NCBI GenBank assembly: GCA_035967665.1
Contig: JAYWLB010000021.1
Span: forward strand, 1-64,000
Direction of reading: 5' to 3'
DNA length: 64,000 bases
Source: Arctic95D-9 sp035967665
Lineage (GTDB): Bacteria > Verrucomicrobiota > Verrucomicrobiia > Verrucomicrobiales > DEV007
Shown: positions 59,412-64,000 of the stretch, one piece after another
Numbering within the stretch: the first letter of the stretch is position 1
How the letters are laid out: every line of letters starts with the position of its first letter
Notes under the pieces: generated by a model
What the model saw: the letters and a program-made list of their open reading frames with translations, nothing else
What the model was told of the DNA's origin: nothing
Database searches by the model: none
Program-made: the position numbers and the translations under genes

Positions 59412-61343
59412 TTACCCGGCAAGCTCAACCGCAGACGTTCTTTTCTGCTTTGGAAAGATGGTGCAGGCAGGGGATTTGATGATGGCGTTGAGAGCTGGCG
59501 ATTTTCCGCTTCCGGTCAGGGCGAGGTAGCTTTCCGCGCGGGTCATTGCGACATAGAGGAGTCGTCGGTTCTCCGCTTCTGCCTCAATAAGAGCTTCATT
59601 GGATTTGGCAAAGGGGCGGGACCCTGCCCAGAGAACAATCACGGCACGAAACTGGAGCCCTTTCGAAGAATGGATCGTTTGGATACGAACCGCGTTGGTA
59701 TTCTCCGGTGATTTTCCTTTTTTGCTGATCCATCGACCGGCCACGCCCGCTTTTTCCTGCAGTCGCTTCGGGAGGGTGGAAAGGAGTGCTTTGTCGTCTT
59801 GAAAGGAACGGGGATAGAGAATCGCGATCTCCTGAGGGAGGAGTGGCGGAATCGACCGGCCCTGCCAGCGTCCTGCGAGAAGTCGTTCCACGATTTTTAC
59901 TGCCGCTTCCACTTCGGTGGCGTGATTTTCGCTGAGGAGGACCCAGGGGGAAGCCCCGGTGCTGCGACCGGAGCGTTCGGGGCTCACTCGCATTGAGTGG
60001 ATTTCCTCTTCGTTGGCGTCCCCGAAATCCGATCGGCTCGCGAAGGTTTCTGCGAGTGACAGGATCTCGGTCGAGTTGCGATAGTTCCGGTCGAGATCAA
60101 ATTTTTTGGATGCCGTTCGCCCCTGAGCTTTGATTCCGAGTGATTTCCAACTGATGGGATTACGGCGGTAGAGGCTTTGTGCTCCGTCGGCGACGATAAG
60201 AAGATCTCCGTCTTCAGGATCTTTCATCGCTTTGATGAGGCAGCGAAACCAAACCGGCTCGAAGTCCTGAGCCTCGTCCACAAGGATGGCATCATACCTC
60301 CCGGATTCGGGCGATCCATTCTCGAGTTGTTCCATGAGGGCCTCGCCGTGGTCCTCATCGCTGCGGTTGAAGACAAAGTCGACGCCTGCCTGTATGCCCC
60401 AGGCGTGAAAGGTTGAAACGGTGACCTGAGGGTAGTCCAGTAATTGGCTTCGAAGCCATTTCGCGAGTTCGCTGTTGTAGCAAATCAATAGAATCTGTGT
60501 TTCAGGATTCTGCTTCGCGAGGAGTCGTGCCCGCATCAGGAGGATGATGGTTTTGCCGGATCCCGCTACGCCAAAGAGAATGCGATGCCCTTCTCCAACT
60601 GCCTGAGCGACGTCTTCCTGGCGCAGATCGAGCGTCTTCAGGAGGTCCAGCTGATCATGAACCGGCCTGGGTTCGGCGACGAGTGTATCGGTTGAGAACT
60701 GATCAAATAACTCGATCTCCGGATGAATGAGAGCGCGAATTGCGTTGACCTGCTGCCCCGAAAGCCGCTCGATCGGCCACCAGGGATCGAAAAATTCTTT
60801 GAGGCGGTTCAGAATTTCCAAAGGCGACTTGTTCTCCCACTCCAGCAATTCGTCGCGAGTGATCGTTTCGCTTTCGGGGAAAACGGAACGAAAGCCGCGA
60901 CCTGATTCGTCGAGCTGATCAGAGGTAATGTTGGAAAGAGTAACGAGATGTCCGACAGGAAAAGTGAGCCGTCCTTTATGAGGACCGTGATCATGCAGGA
61001 ATGTCCGGCCGAATCGACTTTTCTCCGCGATCTCACGGAGCTTGTTGTTGTAAGACCGGGCTTGTTTGACTGGATGGGTTATTGACTTGTCCTGTCCTTC
61101 CTTTGTTCGAATCGTGATCTGTTGGCGATTGCCTCCCCGGATGGTGGAGGGTCTCCAGTTTTTATCCTCTATGACGAGCACCCCGAGAGTCGGGCAGAGG
61201 ATGACAAAATCAGGGTGACGGCCCTCCAGATCCGGCTCGTAGTAGACAACGCAATCATCGGGTAGCCGCTCGAGAAGACGGTGTAGGCGTTTTTCCCCGG
61301 CGGTTGCCGAAGTTGGAATGCTCGAAGGTATAATTGTAGCCAT
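59412..61343 (-). CDS. NERD-domain UvrD/Rep-type helicase
   Basis: Superfamily 1 helicase of 643 residues with an N-terminal nuclease-related NERD domain (D45 in HPDFVILCP, then VLVIEDKNW at 56-63, the typical D...ExK core). The helicase core follows: Walker A GVAGSGKT (258-265), LICYNSELAKWL, DEAQDFEP (356-363) and, near the C-terminus, IQTIHSSKGLQFRAVIVLWAG and RRLLYVAMTRAESYLAL (motif VI). NERD plus UvrD is a recurrent fusion thought to cut or process DNA ends. It appears in phage-defence and DNA-repair contexts. The only neighbour with any such hint is the PhnA-like gene. No other defence genes are adjacent. Confidence 0.9.
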   Translation of the reverse strand: MATIIPSSIPTSATAGEKRLHRLLERLPDDCVVYYEPDLEGRHPDFVILCPTLGVLVIEDKNWRPSTIRGGNRQQITIRTKEGQDKSITHPVKQARSYNNKLREIAEKSRFGRTFLHDHGPHKGRLTFPVGHLVTLSNITSDQLDESGRGFRSVFPESETITRDELLEWENKSPLEILNRLKEFFDPWWPIERLSGQQVNAIRALIHPEIELFDQFSTDTLVAEPRPVHDQLDLLKTLDLRQEDVAQAVGEGHRILFGVAGSGKTIILLMRARLLAKQNPETQILLICYNSELAKWLRSQLLDYPQVTVSTFHAWGIQAGVDFVFNRSDEDHGEALMEQLENGSPESGRYDAILVDEAQDFEPVWFRCLIKAMKDPEDGDLLIVADGAQSLYRRNPISWKSLGIKAQGRTASKKFDLDRNYRNSTEILSLAETFASRSDFGDANEEEIHSMRVSPERSGRSTGASPWVLLSENHATEVEAAVKIVERLLAGRWQGRSIPPLLPQEIAILYPRSFQDDKALLSTLPKRLQEKAGVAGRWISKKGKSPENTNAVRIQTIHSSKGLQFRAVIVLWAGSRPFAKSNEALIEAEAENRRLLYVAMTRAESYLALTGSGKSPALNAIIKSPACTIFPKQKRTSAVELAG

Positions 61344-61420
61344 TACCAGGTAATCACTACGATAATTTAATTATGGAAATTATAAAGTGGAAAAGTGTTA
61401 GTTAAGTAAAAAAGTATTCA

Positions 61421-64000
61421 TTACTCGGTAAGGGTCATTAAGTAGGCCATGACATCAGCCAATTCCTGAGGCTTCAGGAGGACTCCCATCGGTGGCATCG
61501 GTGAGACCTGAGCAGGGAATCCTTCTGCAAGCCTGGCACCGGGATCAACGAGGCTTTCGTATATATACTCGTAACTTTTCCGTGTCGCGATTCCATCGAG
61601 TGCAGGCCCGATAATGCCTTCCCCTTTACCGGCGACTTTGTGGCAGCGGATGCAGGCGGCTACCTGATGATTGTTGAAGAGGGTCAGGCCCCGATCCGGA
61701 TCGCCGGAGAGTTTTGCACCACTATCTCCTGTTTCCGGGTAGCTTATTTCCTGAAGGGCGATGTCATCGAACCAGGCAGTTCCGGTGGATGTTCCCCAGC
61801 CGCCGTAGAGGCAGTTGATAGTTATCTCGTTGCGGTCACCGGTGTTGAACTCGACTTCGAGGAGGGTCCAGTCATTGCGCTTTCTGAGACCCCGGGTGCG
61901 GGCAGGCCTGGGATTCTGGATCTCGTGCACGTTCAGTTGTGCGCCCCGTGCCCCGGCGATACCGGAGGTTTTGACCCAGCCGCTTAATCGATAGTCGGTC
62001 TTCGGGGATACTTTTACTTTGGTGAACATGCTGGTGTCAGCTCCTTCACGTGTGTAGATCTTGAGGCTCCGGTTTCCGGTCTTAGCTTCTTTGAAATCGA
62101 CGAGATGGCGGGCGGATCCCTGATAGGTTCGGACTGTCCATCCGACGGGGAGTCGTTCCGGTCCTGTGATCTTTTCAAAGGAGGTGTTGCTCAGTAGATT
62201 CGGTCCGTAGGTAGCAGGTCCGTTGATTCCCTGGTTTTGCGCAGCGGCTTTTAGTGCTGTTGACAGGATCTCATCGGAGCGGTTCTGGCGGTCTTTGAGG
62301 AGCTGGCCTACCGCGAGGGCGACCGTTTCGTTTTTCGGAAACCCGGCCAGCTTAATGAAGGCGGCGAGCCGGATGGAGAGGTCGTCCGAGGTGACCGCAG
62401 CGGTGTCGAAAAAGAGCTGTTGGGCGGTGCTGTCGGAACCGAGGGCACGAATCGCGTTTCGTTGGATGTCAGGGTCTTTGCTCAGGAGGGCGAGCTGGTG
62501 AGAGGCGCGGTCGAGTTCTCCGAGCCCTTCAAGGGTCCAGAGGGCATGTATTGCTGTGATCGTCGATTCTCCGTTAACAAGCGCCCTGAGCTTCGTGGCT
62601 GCTGCCGTGATTTTCCCGGTGACGAGCAGTCGTTGCGCTGCCATTCTCCAGAATTGATTGTCATGTCCGAGCGCTGCGACGAGCCTGTCGCTGTCGGCAC
62701 CTTCGAGTGAAGTGATCGTTGATAGCTGTGCACCGTCCCAGATCGCCCGGTAGATTCGACCGTGTTGCCGGTCGCGGTTGGGGTTTTCGTGGGCGTTGCC
62801 TTTGCCTTTGACTCCCTCGTATCCGCCGCGCTCTGCCGATGGCGTCGGATTGTGCTGGATGATGAAATTATACCAGTCAGCGATCCAGAGATTGCCGTCG
62901 GGACCCACTTCAGCAGCGACGGGTGAAAACCACTCGTCGGCGCTCGCGAGGAAAGGGTAGGCATTTGTGGCAGTGTAGTGGTGCTCTTTCTTTTTAAGGT
63001 CGAATCGTCCCAACAGGTTGCCGGTGGGGCCTGCAATGAAAGCGGCCCGGTTGCGGAATGATGGTGGAAAATTCGCGGAAGTGGCGAGGGCGTGTCCTGC
63101 TCCTGCAGTGTATCCGCCGAAAACGTCGACCTGCCGGATGTTGGGTGTGATAGGGTGAAAGGTCGCGGAGTTCGCGATCATCTCCGCGCTGAGTCCCTTG
63201 GTGCCCTCCCTGTAAATCGTCGCAGGGAGAATGCCGTGGAAGCTGGGGTTGTTGTTGGCCGTTGATCCGAAAACCTCCCCGGTATCACTGAGCCCGAGCC
63301 CCCAGGTGTTGTTGTTGAATTGATAGAGGAATTCCAGTTTTGATCCGTCGGGGCGGAAACGATAGATTCCGGAGGCGAAGCGGTGAGCCTCGTCTCCGAT
63401 CTCGCCTTCAAATCCGGAATAGCCGACTGCTCCGTAAATCCAGTTGTCGTGCCCGTAGCGCAGGTTCGACGGGCCGGCGTGGGTGTCCTGAATTCCCCAG
63501 CCGGAGAAAAGCACTTCTTTGAGGTCGGCTTTGTCGTCTCCGTCGGTGTCTTTCAAAAACAGAAAGTCCGGAGCTTGTGCGACGATTACGCCTCCGCCGT
63601 AGCACACGAGTGAGGTGGGGATGTTGAGTCCTTCCGCAAAAACGGTGACTTTGTCGCAGCGCCCGTCGCCATCGGTGTCCTCAAGGATTTTGATGGTATC
63701 GTCGCCGCTGCCATCGCGGACATCGTTCGGGTAATCGACGGTCTCTGCGACCCAGAGGCGACCGCGTTCATCCCATGCGAGTGAGATCGGATTGACTATC
63801 CGGGGTTCGCTCGCGAATAACTCGAGACGGAAGTCGACGGGAACCCGTGTGTAGGTCATCGAATCCCCGGCGGAAAGGGGATCCTGTTTCGGGAGAGGTT
63901 CGGGGCGCTTCTCGTAGTTCGGAATGTTGTCTGTCTTCTCGTAGTTGAGAGGAGTTCTCTTTTGGATAAATGCTTCGTAACCCGCGCGTCTTTTCTCCCC
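61421..64000 (-). CDS. PVC-type haem-binding CxxCH protein (membrane-bound dehydrogenase-like), 5' end outside window
   Basis: Large protein; the frame is open to the right edge, so the N-terminus is missing. The internal Met at 63859 is not the start, because the upstream in-frame sequence (NYEKRPEPLPKQDPLSAGDSMTYTRVPVDF) continues the family pattern. The beta-propeller begins ELFASEPRIVNPISLAWDERGRLWVAETVDYPNDVRDGSGDDTIKILEDTDGDG. Then come a HEAT-like helical region (about 365-530), a CBM-like beta domain (about 555-690) and a C-terminal haem c domain (CIRCHKVAGKGEGIIGPALDGIA). These periplasmic oxidoreductases are expanded in Planctomycetes and Verrucomicrobiota. The substrate is likely a sugar or polyol (inference). 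Confidence 0.88.
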   Translation of the reverse strand, partial: GEKRRAGYEAFIQKRTPLNYEKTDNIPNYEKRPEPLPKQDPLSAGDSMTYTRVPVDFRLELFASEPRIVNPISLAWDERGRLWVAETVDYPNDVRDGSGDDTIKILEDTDGDGRCDKVTVFAEGLNIPTSLVCYGGGVIVAQAPDFLFLKDTDGDDKADLKEVLFSGWGIQDTHAGPSNLRYGHDNWIYGAVGYSGFEGEIGDEAHRFASGIYRFRPDGSKLEFLYQFNNNTWGLGLSDTGEVFGSTANNNPSFHGILPATIYREGTKGLSAEMIANSATFHPITPNIRQVDVFGGYTAGAGHALATSANFPPSFRNRAAFIAGPTGNLLGRFDLKKKEHHYTATNAYPFLASADEWFSPVAAEVGPDGNLWIADWYNFIIQHNPTPSAERGGYEGVKGKGNAHENPNRDRQHGRIYRAIWDGAQLSTITSLEGADSDRLVAALGHDNQFWRMAAQRLLVTGKITAAATKLRALVNGESTITAIHALWTLEGLGELDRASHQLALLSKDPDIQRNAIRALGSDSTAQQLFFDTAAVTSDDLSIRLAAFIKLAGFPKNETVALAVGQLLKDRQNRSDEILSTALKAAAQNQGINGPATYGPNLLSNTSFEKITGPERLPVGWTVRTYQGSARHLVDFKEAKTGNRSLKIYTREGADTSMFTKVKVSPKTDYRLSGWVKTSGIAGARGAQLNVHEIQNPRPARTRGLRKRNDWTLLEVEFNTGDRNEITINCLYGGWGTSTGTAWFDDIALQEISYPETGDSGAKLSGDPDRGLTLFNNHQVAACIRCHKVAGKGEGIIGPALDGIATRKSYEYIYESLVDPGARLAEGFPAQVSPMPPMGVLLKPQELADVMAYLMTLTE

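Overview
The window looks like a chromosomal segment of a Verrucomicrobiota bacterium, probably class Verrucomicrobiia. The main evidence is lineage-typical protein families seen together. These are a four-gene pseudopilin cassette matching Verru_Chthon cassette proteins D-B-C-A (13 to 16 kb), a PVC-type haem-binding CxxCH protein (right edge), a secreted DUF1080 lipoprotein, a type I sulfatase, GYF_2-domain membrane proteins and a Planctomycetes/Verrucomicrobia-type ECF sigma factor with a decayed kinase behind it. No phage, plasmid or rRNA genes were seen. All assignments come from reading motifs; no database search was run.

Layout. 0-3.4 kb holds small or uncharacterised membrane genes, a 40-bp direct repeat and a probable group II intron 3' remnant. 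3.5-9.2 kb is housekeeping: TSUP permease and M23 peptidase, truA, an AraC regulator, tyrS and a divergent dihydropteroate synthase. 9.2-15.7 kb is the pseudopilin cassette with a fifth, secreted gene, all on the minus strand. 15.9-18.0 kb is hflK-hflC. 18.0-19.5 kb is a REP-associated tyrosine transposase sandwiched between two tandem REP arrays in opposite orientation. 19.5-31.7 kb carries a SWIM-SNF2 helicase, tRNA-Leu, sufU, an inverse-autotransporter-like surface protein, lysA, a parvulin, metF overlapping a ferredoxin, a sulfatase and a small secreted protein. 31.7-48.7 kb carries a HerA/DUF853-type ATPase, an agmatine-deiminase-like protein, OsmC, an esterase, a phosphoesterase and TIGR04282 pair, clpX, thrC and hom, a DUF1080 lipoprotein, tRNA-Phe, a GYF_2-PH-SHOCT protein, an AraC regulator, a duplicated-domain cytochrome and a SpoU methyltransferase.

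48.9-57.4 kb is the most interesting region. Eight minus-strand genes, nearly all overlapping start to stop, encode a chorismatase-like enzyme, a radical SAM protein, a stand-alone asparagine-synthase-like PP-loop protein, a full class II amidotransferase/asparagine synthase, a GT1 and a GT2 glycosyltransferase, an ASKHA/ROK-like protein whose lobes appear to be in swapped order, and a PIG-L deacetylase. This reads as one operon for a small glycosylated aromatic or amide metabolite, or a surface glycan decoration. I cannot match it to a described pathway. A divergent ECF sigma factor lies next to it.

57.5-64 kb holds that sigma factor, a truncated zinc-ribbon (kinase N-terminus) remnant, a PhnA-like zinc protein, a NERD-UvrD helicase and the 3' part of a PVC-type cytochrome-fused dehydrogenase that runs off the right edge.
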